A stretch of DNA of 10,439 nt from CAZNVB01 sp964651495 (lineage in GTDB: Bacteria > Acidobacteriota > Aminicenantia > Aminicenantales > UBA8522): positions 1-10,439 of the forward strand of contig CAZYWP010000112.1 in assembly GCA_964651495.1 (NCBI GenBank). Reading direction: 5' to 3'. Position 1 is the stretch's first letter; every line of letters begins with the position of its first letter. A model generated the notes under the pieces. It was not told where the DNA came from and did no database searches. It was given only the letters and a program-made list of their open reading frames with translations. This document shows, piece by piece, positions 1-5,502 of this stretch. Both the position numbers and the translations under genes were made by a program.

Positions 1-151
1 TTGAATAGGAAACCCTTTTCTGCTGCGCCGGCTGGATGAGCATTCGGGCGTCAATTTTGCCTCATCCCGTCGTTAGGGATGATCAATCGTAGCATGATCG
101 GATATCCCAGACTCCTTCTTCGGGGGAAGGAGAAAATCACGCAAAATATTC

Positions 152-173
152 GCTGCCGGCCTCAGCGGCCAGC
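152..173 (-). terminator. Possible weak hairpin terminator
   Basis: A GC-rich imperfect inverted repeat (GGCC...GGCC core, with GCT/AGC arms separated by a bulge) is followed on the minus strand by a T-rich stretch (gaatatttt). It lies just downstream of the short minus-strand frame that stops at 185. The stem is bulged and the T-tract interrupted, so this is only a candidate. Confidence 0.2.
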
Positions 174-184
174 AAAAGCTCTTG

Positions 185-334
185 CTAAGCGAGCCGGGGC
201 GGAGGAGGCCTCTCCGCCACAAAGGTCAGCTTGAGGTGGTTGATGATGCGATCGACCACGGAGAAATCGGCAAGACCCTTGATCCTCGCCAGCCCGGTGG
301 TCAAATTGAACTTTAGCGGTTTCCCGGTGATCAT
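185..334 (-). pseudogene. Short unrecognised reading frame, possible gene remnant
   Basis: A 49-residue frame opens at an ATG at 334 and ends in TAG at 185-187. Its composition looks protein-like (begins MITGKPLKFN, then TTGLARIKGLADFSVVDRI), ending in a proline-rich tail. I do not recognise a family. There is no good Shine-Dalgarno sequence, and an earlier in-frame TAG near 381 limits any extension to about 15 residues. A competing 46-residue frame on the plus strand (243-383) overlaps it and ends in a hydrophobic stretch. Either frame could be the tail of a decayed gene; both could be chance. The surrounding 600 bases otherwise lack a convincing gene. Confidence 0.2.
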
Positions 335-453
335 GGAGGTCCTGGCCATTGCCGCCGGCGTCTTGATCCTGCTCGGCCGCTAAGCGAGGCGGAAACAACG
401 ATATAATTTTGTTTCGAATCAGGCCGGGCTGGGTAAGTTCCGGGACCTCAGGT

Positions 454-588
454 TTAGCCCGTAAGTCGTTGATTAATTATCCAATCTCGAAGCGCGAACC
501 CTGAGGATTGCTCCCGGTCAACGGCGGTCAAGGTTTTGAAGTCGCGAGTCAGGCTTTCAACCTGAATGGCTGCTTGAACCGTGCTCAA
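454..588 (-). pseudogene. ABC-ATPase N-terminus-like relic
   Basis: Reading from 588 to a TAA at 454-456 gives 44 codons. The stretch AIQVESLTRDFKTLTAVD (residues 7-24) resembles the first strand of many ABC transporter ATPases, which typically read like IxVexLTKxFGxxxAVdgv before the Walker A loop. No Walker A follows: the frame goes off into unrelated sequence and stops. The frame is in phase with the upstream 109-residue gene and separated from it only by that gene's stop codon. The resemblance covers about 18 residues, so it may be coincidental. Confidence 0.2.
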
Positions 589-603
589 TGAAATATTTTG
601 TTT

Positions 604-933
604 CTATTTCTTTATTTCGACCGGCTTCAGAGTTGTTTTTACGTCGACATTCTTCACGTCCACTGGGAGAAGAGAATTTTTTACTTCCACTGGAATCGCA
701 GCAATATTCACCACTTCAACGGGTAATTTATCAGGAATGTCTATCATCACGGGATCCCAATTTTGTCCAGACACTCTTTCAATCGCCTTAATTCGGACAT
801 CAATAATATCAGGAGCAGAGCCGTATAGCATAGGAAACAATCTGACGTCTTTAAGGCAGATAAAAACAAGGCAAACGGCAATGACGGTGAGAATAAATTT
901 TGTGTAGTTGTCGACCTGCATTTTTGATTTCAT
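604..933 (-). CDS. Small N-terminally anchored hypothetical protein with PVEVKN-type repeats
   Basis: This 109-residue protein has a short polar N-terminus, one hydrophobic segment at about residues 12-27 (FILTVIAVCLVFICL) and a periplasmic or extracytoplasmic tail. The N-terminal pattern YTKFxLTVIAVCLVFICLKDV resembles small hypothetical proteins I recall from Acidobacteriota and deltaproteobacteria; none has an assigned function that I know. From residue ~70 the tail is built of degenerate repeats: LPVEVVNI, IPVEVKNS, LPVDVKNV, VDVKT, KPVEIKK. The start is well supported: ATG at 933 is preceded by AAGGAGG (939-945) with 5 nt spacing, and a sigma-70-like promoter lies about 120 bases upstream. 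No partner gene is nearby; it stands alone between decayed sequence and the integrase remnant. Confidence 0.75.
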   Translation of the reverse strand: MKSKMQVDNYTKFILTVIAVCLVFICLKDVRLFPMLYGSAPDIIDVRIKAIERVSGQNWDPVMIDIPDKLPVEVVNIAAIPVEVKNSLLPVDVKNVDVKTTLKPVEIKK

Positions 934-1053
934 CCTTTCCTCCTTCTATTAAAGTATCCCAAACTCTAAGCCTGCGGATAGGGATTTCCTTTTCTGCGTC
1001 GCGAGGTTCTGGTTCCCGAGAAGCTCAGGTTTCGCGTCACCCTTCATAAAAGG

Positions 1054-1083
1054 ATACTAATCCTCACCTCCAATTGAAGTCAA
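1054..1083 (-). promoter_or_regulatory. Sigma-70-like promoter for the 109-residue protein
   Basis: On the minus strand TTGACT (1083-1078) and TAGTAT (1059-1054) are separated by 18 bases. Both hexamers are close to consensus. Transcription would start near 1047, giving a leader of roughly 115 nt before the ATG at 933. No riboswitch-like structure stands out in that leader. Confidence 0.4.
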
Positions 1084-1267
1084 GAACGAGAAAACCGCCC
1101 CGATGAAGGCCCGCCAGCCGAGTTGGTATCACCCGAAGTTATCAGACGGACCAAGAGTTCTCTGACTTCGACTCCGCCTTCCGCTGGCATGAGATAAATG
1201 ACCAAGTGCAGAGCTCGATTATCAAGCAATACATTTCCGGGATACTCCATTCGAACAGGGGATTTGA

Positions 1268-1534
1268 AAAGATGATTATAAGGGAGACCGCGGACCGCGG
1301 ACAAAGATGAGAAAAGGGGAGCTTGCGAACCTCGAGTGGCGGGACGTGGATTTTGAGCGCAGTGTGATAAAGATCAGTCCCAAAGCAGGATGGACGCCGA
1401 AGGGGAAGAGGGGACGTGAGATCCCGATCAATGATGAGCTCCTGCCTGTTCTTCTCAAATTGAAAGAGAACTCCAAGGGCAGGTACGTGGTTGAAAAGAC
1501 AAACGACAAACCGTACAATAGGGGGGCTGGCTAG
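1268..1534 (+). pseudogene. Tyrosine recombinase (phage-type integrase) remnant
   Basis: The frame from the ATG at 1307 encodes 75 residues matching the middle of a tyrosine recombinase catalytic domain. MRKGELANLEWRDVDFE is the box I region with the first catalytic Arg (normally TGxRxGE). It is followed by the KGKRGREIPI beta-hairpin carrying the catalytic Lys, and then LLPVLLKLKE and KPYNR. The HxxR box and the nucleophilic Tyr, which should follow, are absent: the frame ends in RGAG and TAG at 1532-1534. The N-terminal core-binding domain is also missing; upstream codons back to 1268 do not look like integrase. This is therefore an internal fragment that cannot be active. It lies immediately 5' of a tRNA gene, a common integration hotspot, and suggests an old integrated element that has been deleted. 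Confidence 0.8.
1491..1519 (+). promoter_or_regulatory. Sigma-70-like promoter for tRNA-Gly and the downstream transferase
   Basis: TTGAAA (1491-1496) and TACAAT (1514-1519) are separated by 17 bases, close to the sigma-70 consensus. The predicted start lies near 1525, about 30 nt before the tRNA 5' end. The promoter lies inside the last codons of the integrase remnant. Confidence 0.55.
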
Positions 1535-1546
1535 ACTTCTAGCGCC
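1529..1546. repeat. Short inverted repeat between integrase remnant and tRNA
   Basis: CTAGA-CT-TCTAG (1531-1542) is a perfect inverted repeat, extended outward by GG/CC pairs with one bulged base. It contains the integrase frame's stop codon and falls in the predicted 5' leader of the tRNA transcript. It could be a processing or protein-binding site, or simply a junction scar. Confidence 0.35.
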
Positions 1547-1555
1547 TGGTACCGA

Positions 1556-1627
1556 GCGGGCATAACTCAGCGGTAGAGTGCCAGCTTCCCAAGCTGGGAG
1601 TCGCGGGTTCGAATCCCGTTGCCCGCT
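1556..1627 (+). tRNA. tRNA-Gly (anticodon CCC)
   Basis: A complete 72-nt cloverleaf can be folded by eye. The acceptor stem is GCGGGCA/TGCCCGC and the D stem ACTC/GAGT. The anticodon stem CCAGC/GCTGG has loop TTCCCAA, placing the anticodon CCC at 1588-1590. The variable loop has 5 nt. The T arm is GCGGG-TTCGAAT-CCCGT, with one G-U pair at its base. The anticodon reads GGG glycine codons, and the discriminator base is U, usual for bacterial tRNA-Gly. The 3' CCA is not encoded: the acceptor is followed directly by C and seven Ts, so CCA must be added by nucleotidyltransferase after trimming. Confidence 0.96.
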
Positions 1628-1640
1628 CTTTTTTTATTCC

Positions 1641-2465
1641 ATGAAAGAATGGCGGCTGATCATCGACAAGACACCCCTGCCTGGTGCTCTGAATATGGCC
1701 GTCGATGAGTTCCTCTTTCGTTCGCTCCGCGACGAGCCCCGCACCTTTTTGCGTTTCTACCAGTGGGCCAAACCGACGGCGTCGCTCGGCTATTCTCAGG
1801 CGGTGGAGAAAGTCCTCGACCTTGACTACTGCCGCCGGAACGGCATTGATGTGGTCAGGCGCATCACGGGCGGGAAGCTCGTCCTCCACCATCGCGAGAT
1901 CACCTATTCCGTCGTCTCCTCGGATACGGAGGTTTTTTCTTCCACCGTGGCCGAATCCTACCGCCTGATTTCGAACGCGCTGCTGTGCGGCCTGGAGAAA
2001 ATGGGTTTGCAGGCTAAGCTGGCCGGCCCGCCTCCGGCGTCTTATGGAAGAGGAAACATGCCCTGCTTTTCTTATCCCGCCCGAGACGAGATCGAGATCG
2101 ACGGCCGAAAAATCGTCGGCAGCGCCCAGAAGCGGGTGGGCCGCCGCTTTCTCCAGCACGGTTCAATTCCCCTCGAGACGAATGAACAGATCCTGAAGAG
2201 GATATCGCGGGCCGATGGCGCCAACTCGGAGATCGGGATAGCCTCCCTTTCCGAAGCCCTCGGCCGTCCTGTCGATTTCGAGTGGGCGGTCGACCGTCTG
2301 AGGGAGGGAATCGCGGCCTATTTCCAGGTCCGCCTGCGGACGAAGGTCTTCGCCCCCGAAGAGGTCGCCGCCATCCTTGAGCTCCAGAAGATACGATACG
2401 AGAACGAGGCCTGGACGCTGGGAAAAGGGAACAGACCGAATATTGATTTTTTTGCTCCCGAATGA
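1641..2465 (+). CDS. LipM/LplA-family lipoyl or octanoyl protein transferase
   Basis: This 274-residue protein belongs to the biotin/lipoate A/B ligase fold. It attaches octanoate or lipoate to a lysine on lipoyl domains of GcvH or 2-oxoacid dehydrogenase E2 subunits, in the cytoplasm. Visible motifs are MAVDEFL (19-25), VVRRITGGKLVLHHREITYS (71-90), PCF with Cys142, GRKIVGSAQKR (155-165, Lys157) and LQHGSI (171-176). The Cys in PCF plus GRKxxGSAQ and LQHGSI fits LipM-type octanoyltransferases, which use a Cys near position 150 and are about 278 residues long, rather than ATP-dependent LplA. The residue evidence does not exclude ligase activity. The ATG at 1641 is chosen because the protein then begins like its relatives; an in-frame ATG at 1578 lies inside the tRNA. 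The start is only 13 nt after the tRNA and has no Shine-Dalgarno sequence, so expression probably depends on the tRNA transcript. Confidence 0.88.
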   Translation: MKEWRLIIDKTPLPGALNMAVDEFLFRSLRDEPRTFLRFYQWAKPTASLGYSQAVEKVLDLDYCRRNGIDVVRRITGGKLVLHHREITYSVVSSDTEVFSSTVAESYRLISNALLCGLEKMGLQAKLAGPPPASYGRGNMPCFSYPARDEIEIDGRKIVGSAQKRVGRRFLQHGSIPLETNEQILKRISRADGANSEIGIASLSEALGRPVDFEWAVDRLREGIAAYFQVRLRTKVFAPEEVAAILELQKIRYENEAWTLGKGNRPNIDFFAPE

Positions 2466-2497
2466 TACGATTTGGCTGTACACGAGGCGCATGAGTC

Positions 2498-3397
2498 ATG
2501 AACGAAGTCGATGAGCTGGCCAAGCTGGATGTCCAGAGCCTGCCGCCGCTGCGGCCGATGGTCCTGGATGACCTCCATGCCAAGGCCCTGAAGAATTTGT
2601 ACCTGGAGCTGGGAACGGGCCCCGTCCTCTACCTTCTCTCGCCGTCCTATTCTGTGCTCCACCCCACCCCCAACGAGACCATCAGCGATTTCATCAGCAA
2701 AAAGGAAAGCCTGCTCGACTATCTCAAGGAATGCATCATCCGGAACCTGGCGGTCTACTCCGTGCTCCTGGACATCAACAGCTATTTCGTCGAGCAGAAC
2801 AACCACGTGCTCCTGGCCCGGTTGCGGGAGAAGGACTCCGGGGGGCGCCGGTTCGAGGTCAAGTTTTATACCAATTCCCCGGCGGAAGTGACAACCCATT
2901 ACGAGGATAAAATCTACATCGGCCGGGATTTCGTCGACCTGTTCAATTTCAAGCGGAAATACTTCGGCGTCAAGGAGCTGATCATCTCCCTCAAGGACCA
3001 GAACGAGAAGATGATCGACAAAGCGCAGGATAAGCTTGCCAATCCCCTTGAATACAAGTCCTTCTTCCAGGAGATCCAGGAGCTGGTCAATGAGCTGCGG
3101 TCGGAGAGCCTGCTCATCCTCCAGTCACTCCCCCCGCACCTCGAATTCTCCAAGCTCAGCGACAGGGACCTGATCGACATCAACGCCCAGTATCGCACTA
3201 TCAATCACTATGTCATCGAGCTGCATGACGAGGTGGAGGAATTCGAAAACCTTCTCCATTACAAGAAGGAAAACGATTTCACCCGCTACGTCACCAAGTA
3301 CAAAAAGGACATCACCAACCTCATCTCGTATTTCAACATCAAGATCAACGGCGTGATGACGCAGAAAATCTACGGCTTGAAAAACCGAGAGAAATAA
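2498..3397 (+). CDS. Hypothetical soluble charged protein, 299 residues
   Basis: I do not recognise this protein. It has no signal peptide or membrane segment and is rich in Glu, Lys, Asp and Leu. Residues 1-60 contain conserved-looking prolines (LPPLRPM, SPSYSVLHPTPNE). Residues 60-155 look alpha/beta, with strands such as RFEVKFYT and DKIYIGRDFVDLF. Residues 155-299 look mostly helical with heptad-like leucines and charged runs (IQELVNELRSESLLIL, ELHDEVEEFENLLHYKKEND), suggesting a coiled-coil or helical bundle. The gene starts 32 nt after the lipoyl transferase and is probably co-transcribed with it. GAGG at 2484-2487 is a modest ribosome-binding site 10 nt before the ATG. Its stop codon overlaps the T-tract of the terminator of the convergent operon. 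No function can be stated. Confidence 0.85.
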   Translation: MNEVDELAKLDVQSLPPLRPMVLDDLHAKALKNLYLELGTGPVLYLLSPSYSVLHPTPNETISDFISKKESLLDYLKECIIRNLAVYSVLLDINSYFVEQNNHVLLARLREKDSGGRRFEVKFYTNSPAEVTTHYEDKIYIGRDFVDLFNFKRKYFGVKELIISLKDQNEKMIDKAQDKLANPLEYKSFFQEIQELVNELRSESLLILQSLPPHLEFSKLSDRDLIDINAQYRTINHYVIELHDEVEEFENLLHYKKENDFTRYVTKYKKDITNLISYFNIKINGVMTQKIYGLKNREK

Positions 3398-3430
3398 AAA
3401 AGGGGACGATCCCGGACCAGAACCGTCCCC
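3395..3430 (-). terminator. Rho-independent terminator of the ECF operon
   Basis: On the minus strand GGGGACG (3430-3424) and CGTCCCC (3408-3402) form a 7-bp GC-rich stem around a 15-nt loop, immediately followed by six Ts (3401-3396). It lies 16 nt beyond the stop codon of the DUF4097 gene. On the plus strand no T-tract follows, so it should act mainly on minus-strand transcription. Confidence 0.85.
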
Positions 3431-3445
3431 GCTCAGCTTACAGGG

Positions 3446-4756
3446 CTATTGGGAGATTCCTTTTTCCACCTGAATATCGTTGTATGTCGTTATCAGTCGG
3501 ATCTGAGGCTTGTCCTGGACGCCCGTGAACGCCCGGGCCACCGTCAGCCCGTTTTTTTCCTCAATCGAGATGTCCCCGCTGATCTGCCAGCGAATGTCGC
3601 TGTTCTTGGTCTGGGCTTCCAGCGGGTAGGGCTCTTCTCCCGGCCAGAAAAAGACGATCGGAGTGTAATCGCAGCGGGCTTCGACCGGACCCGTCAGCGC
3701 CAGCGGGCGCAGGGTCAGCTCCCCGTGGGAGAGCAGGACCGTCGTCTTGCCGGAGAACTCTCGCAGGTCGACCGGCTCGTAGGATGTGGAAACGTAGATT
3801 TCGCCGCCGACAATATCCTTTCCGGATACAGCTACGCTCTTTCCTGTCACCTGCACGTTCCCCCGGACCTGGCTCAGGGTCACCGGCTCATAGTCGTCGC
3901 TGATTATGATGTCGCCGTTGACTTCAGCGGCTTCGACCGGCGAGTGATGGCCGTCGATTTTCAGCGGGCCGACCCGGAGGAGGGTGATCTTCTCGTAGGA
4001 ACTCATGATCTCCAGGGGGCCCGGGAGGTCCTCGCCCCGAATCTCTGTATGGGGGGCGTCGATGGTGATCTTTCGGCCGATGTTCCGGAGGCGGATAATC
4101 CCGTATGCCTGCTCGATTCTCATCTCTCCCGCCACCTGCGTAGCCTGGATATTCGAGTGCCTGCTCCTGATCTCGCAGCCCGACTGGATGTTCTCCACCT
4201 CGACATCCTCATAGCTGTTCTCGATCTTCAGGCTTCCCGGCACCGCGGAAACGACGACCTGGCCGTGGGAATTTTCGATCGCAGCCGAGGCCACCCGGGC
4301 GGCCCTGACCAGCCCGTACCTGTTTTTTATGTCGATCGCCGTCTCGAGCGGAACGCTGATCCGGAAGTCGGTCTCGAAATTCCTCCGCTTGAACTCCTCC
4401 CGGTTGGTGCCGAGGGTAACGGCTAGGTCATCCCTGCTGACGACGGCATGAAGCCGGTCCGCTATTTCCCTGGCCTCCTCCTCGGTCCGGCGCCAGACTT
4501 TCTTGACCATGGTGATGCTGATTTCGCCGCCTTCGACGCCTTGAATTTCGACATTTCCGTGGGAGTTGACGACTTTAAGCAGAGAGGGGAGGGGCGCTTC
4601 GACGGCCTGAGACTCTTCATAGGTGAAGAGCTCCTGGTCCCATTCGAAGAAATCCCCCAGGTGCCATTCCCAGTCGATCTTCCCCGTCTTGGCGTGGTAG
4701 AAAAAGACGCCGGCGAGGATGATGAAAATGAGAAGGACGACCTCTCTGGCTTTCAT
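3446..4756 (-). CDS. Membrane-anchored DUF4097 beta-solenoid (putative adhesin family)
   Basis: The 436-residue protein begins with a short basic N-terminus and one hydrophobic helix (residues ~5-20), anchoring it in the inner membrane with the rest outside the cytoplasm. After an acidic, aromatic linker (28-50) the body is a repetitive DUF4097-like beta-helix. It starts at NSHGNVEI (64-71), is interrupted by a charged insert with a helix (~85-135), and continues in ~18-residue coils to the C-terminus. The coils share the pattern x-S-[H/Y]-x-x-[IV]-x-[LVI] followed by G-x-[LI]-x-[IV]; His and Tyr alternate at the same position (see findings). DUF4097 occurs in LiaG of the Bacillus Lia envelope-stress locus; ligands are unknown. 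The ATG overlaps the TGA of the preceding gene by four bases, with AGGAAGGA as ribosome-binding site. It is the last gene of the operon and the likely extracytoplasmic output or sensor. Confidence 0.85.
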   Translation of the reverse strand: MKAREVVLLIFIILAGVFFYHAKTGKIDWEWHLGDFFEWDQELFTYEESQAVEAPLPSLLKVVNSHGNVEIQGVEGGEISITMVKKVWRRTEEEAREIADRLHAVVSRDDLAVTLGTNREEFKRRNFETDFRISVPLETAIDIKNRYGLVRAARVASAAIENSHGQVVVSAVPGSLKIENSYEDVEVENIQSGCEIRSRHSNIQATQVAGEMRIEQAYGIIRLRNIGRKITIDAPHTEIRGEDLPGPLEIMSSYEKITLLRVGPLKIDGHHSPVEAAEVNGDIIISDDYEPVTLSQVRGNVQVTGKSVAVSGKDIVGGEIYVSTSYEPVDLREFSGKTTVLLSHGELTLRPLALTGPVEARCDYTPIVFFWPGEEPYPLEAQTKNSDIRWQISGDISIEEKNGLTVARAFTGVQDKPQIRLITTYNDIQVEKGISQ

Positions 4757-4974
4757 TGTCCTTCCTGCTCGGGTTTTGCGGCCGCGGCCTCCTCCTCTTT
4801 TCTTTCCTTGAGCCCGAAGTACAGCTTCCAGGCGCCCCAGACGATCAGAGCGATCGGCCAGAGGCGGGCCACGAATTCCCAGACATCGACATCGAAATTC
4901 TCCAGGATGAAGATCAGCCCGATGACGATGAGAATGATCCCCCAGGCGAGTGCGTTGCGTTGTCTCTTGGCCAT
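4753..4974 (-). CDS. DUF5668 (LiaI/LiaF-like) small membrane protein
   Basis: This 73-residue protein has two close hydrophobic segments: WGIILIVIGLIFIL (~11-24) and a second around LWPIALIVWGAWKLYF (~38-53). The pattern WGxxLIVxGxxxxLxNF...LWPxxLIxxGxxxL is typical of the transmembrane domain found in LiaI, LiaF and related envelope-stress proteins (DUF5668). The C-terminus is a short charged tail (KERKEEEAAAAKPEQEGQ), predicted cytoplasmic. A strong AAGGAGGT ribosome-binding site precedes the ATG. The stop codon overlaps the start of the DUF4097 gene (ATGA), implying translational coupling. The C-terminal half of the preceding protein is a clear paralogue. Confidence 0.85.
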   Translation of the reverse strand: MAKRQRNALAWGIILIVIGLIFILENFDVDVWEFVARLWPIALIVWGAWKLYFGLKERKEEEAAAAKPEQEGQ

Positions 4975-4992
4975 GATACCTCCTTATCTATC

Positions 4993-5499
4993 TCAGGACC
5001 GGTCCTTGCTGAAGTAGTCCAGGACGAGCTTGGCGCCGATGACGATCACCACGGCCGGCCAGAGGTCGAAGATGACCTTGTAGCTGATGACCTCGAAATT
5101 GCCGAGAAGAAGGACAGCGCCGAGCACGATGAGCAGGATTCCCCAGAACACGGAGCCGGCCTTGATCGCTTCGGCGGCCAGGTCTTCTTCTCCCTCTTCG
5201 ATCTCTTTGCCGAGGAGAGCTCGACGGTTGATCCGGCTCGCGGTGTGGACAGAGTCGATGATCTGGAAAAAGTAGAACCCCGCCAGGATCAAGGCCACGA
5301 ATGGCTGGGCCTCTCCCTGCTCCTGCATGGTGATCAGGCCGGCGAAGATGACCAGGTAGATGAACCCCTTGATGACCTCGCCGTTGTAGAAGGGGCCGAT
5401 GCCGAAGGGAAAGAGCGCGGCCAGCAGCCCGGCCAAAAACGGAGATTTACGGGGCTTCGGGACGACGATTTTCTCCTGAACAATGACTTTTTCTTCCAT
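4993..5499 (-). CDS. TM2-domain plus DUF5668 membrane protein
   Basis: The 168-residue protein joins two membrane modules. Residues ~18-95 form a TM2-like hairpin: SPFLAGLLAALFPFGIGPFYNGEVIKGFIY with the G-x-G-x-FY signature, and a second helix ending in FFQIIDSVHTA. A charged loop (96-110) leads to residues 113-162, a DUF5668 unit with GSVFWGILLIVLGAVLLLGNF and LWPAVVIVIGAKLVLDYF. The N-terminal 18 residues are basic and cytoplasmic-looking. The start at 5499 lies 3 nt after the anti-sigma stop, and the AGGAGG site lies inside the end of the anti-sigma gene. Function is unknown; its place between an anti-sigma factor and Lia-like proteins suggests a role in sensing or relaying membrane stress. 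Confidence 0.83.
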   Translation of the reverse strand: MEEKVIVQEKIVVPKPRKSPFLAGLLAALFPFGIGPFYNGEVIKGFIYLVIFAGLITMQEQGEAQPFVALILAGFYFFQIIDSVHTASRINRRALLGKEIEEGEEDLAAEAIKAGSVFWGILLIVLGAVLLLGNFEVISYKVIFDLWPAVVIVIGAKLVLDYFSKDRS

Positions 5500-5502
5500 T
5501 GA

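Noticed and set aside
5..76. Short plus-strand frame ending NFASSRR at the window start
   Set aside because: It is bounded by a TGA at 2-4 and is only 23 codons long, too short to support.
112..132. CTCCTTC/GAAGGAG hairpin
   Set aside because: A good 7-bp stem, but no T-tract follows on either strand and no gene end is adjacent.
436..442. Second GGAACTT (minus strand) as an ECF -35 element
   Set aside because: No GTCTA/TCTGA-like -10 element follows at 16-17 bases and no gene start lies downstream.
581..907. Plus-strand frame with FTSTG-like repeats
   Set aside because: It is the antisense reading of the PVEVKN repeats of the 109-residue minus-strand gene, which has a strong ribosome-binding site and promoter.
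1080..1304. Minus-strand 74-codon frame and a plus-strand frame of ~70 codons over the same bases
   Set aside because: Neither has a recognisable family, ribosome-binding site or consistent start. Probably non-coding sequence between the 109-residue gene's promoter and the integrase relic.
1578..1640. Upstream ATG for the lipoyl transferase
   Set aside because: It lies inside the tRNA gene, and the added 21 residues are translated tRNA sequence.
3449..4426. A 325-codon plus-strand open frame antisense to the DUF4097 gene
   Set aside because: It mirrors a GC-rich real gene, has no family resemblance and no ribosome-binding site. The minus-strand frame has a membrane helix, regular repeats and operon context.
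4756..5502. A 248-codon plus-strand open frame rich in Asp, Glu and Gln
   Set aside because: Its composition is typical of the complement of membrane-protein genes, and it lies exactly opposite the TM2 and DUF5668 genes.
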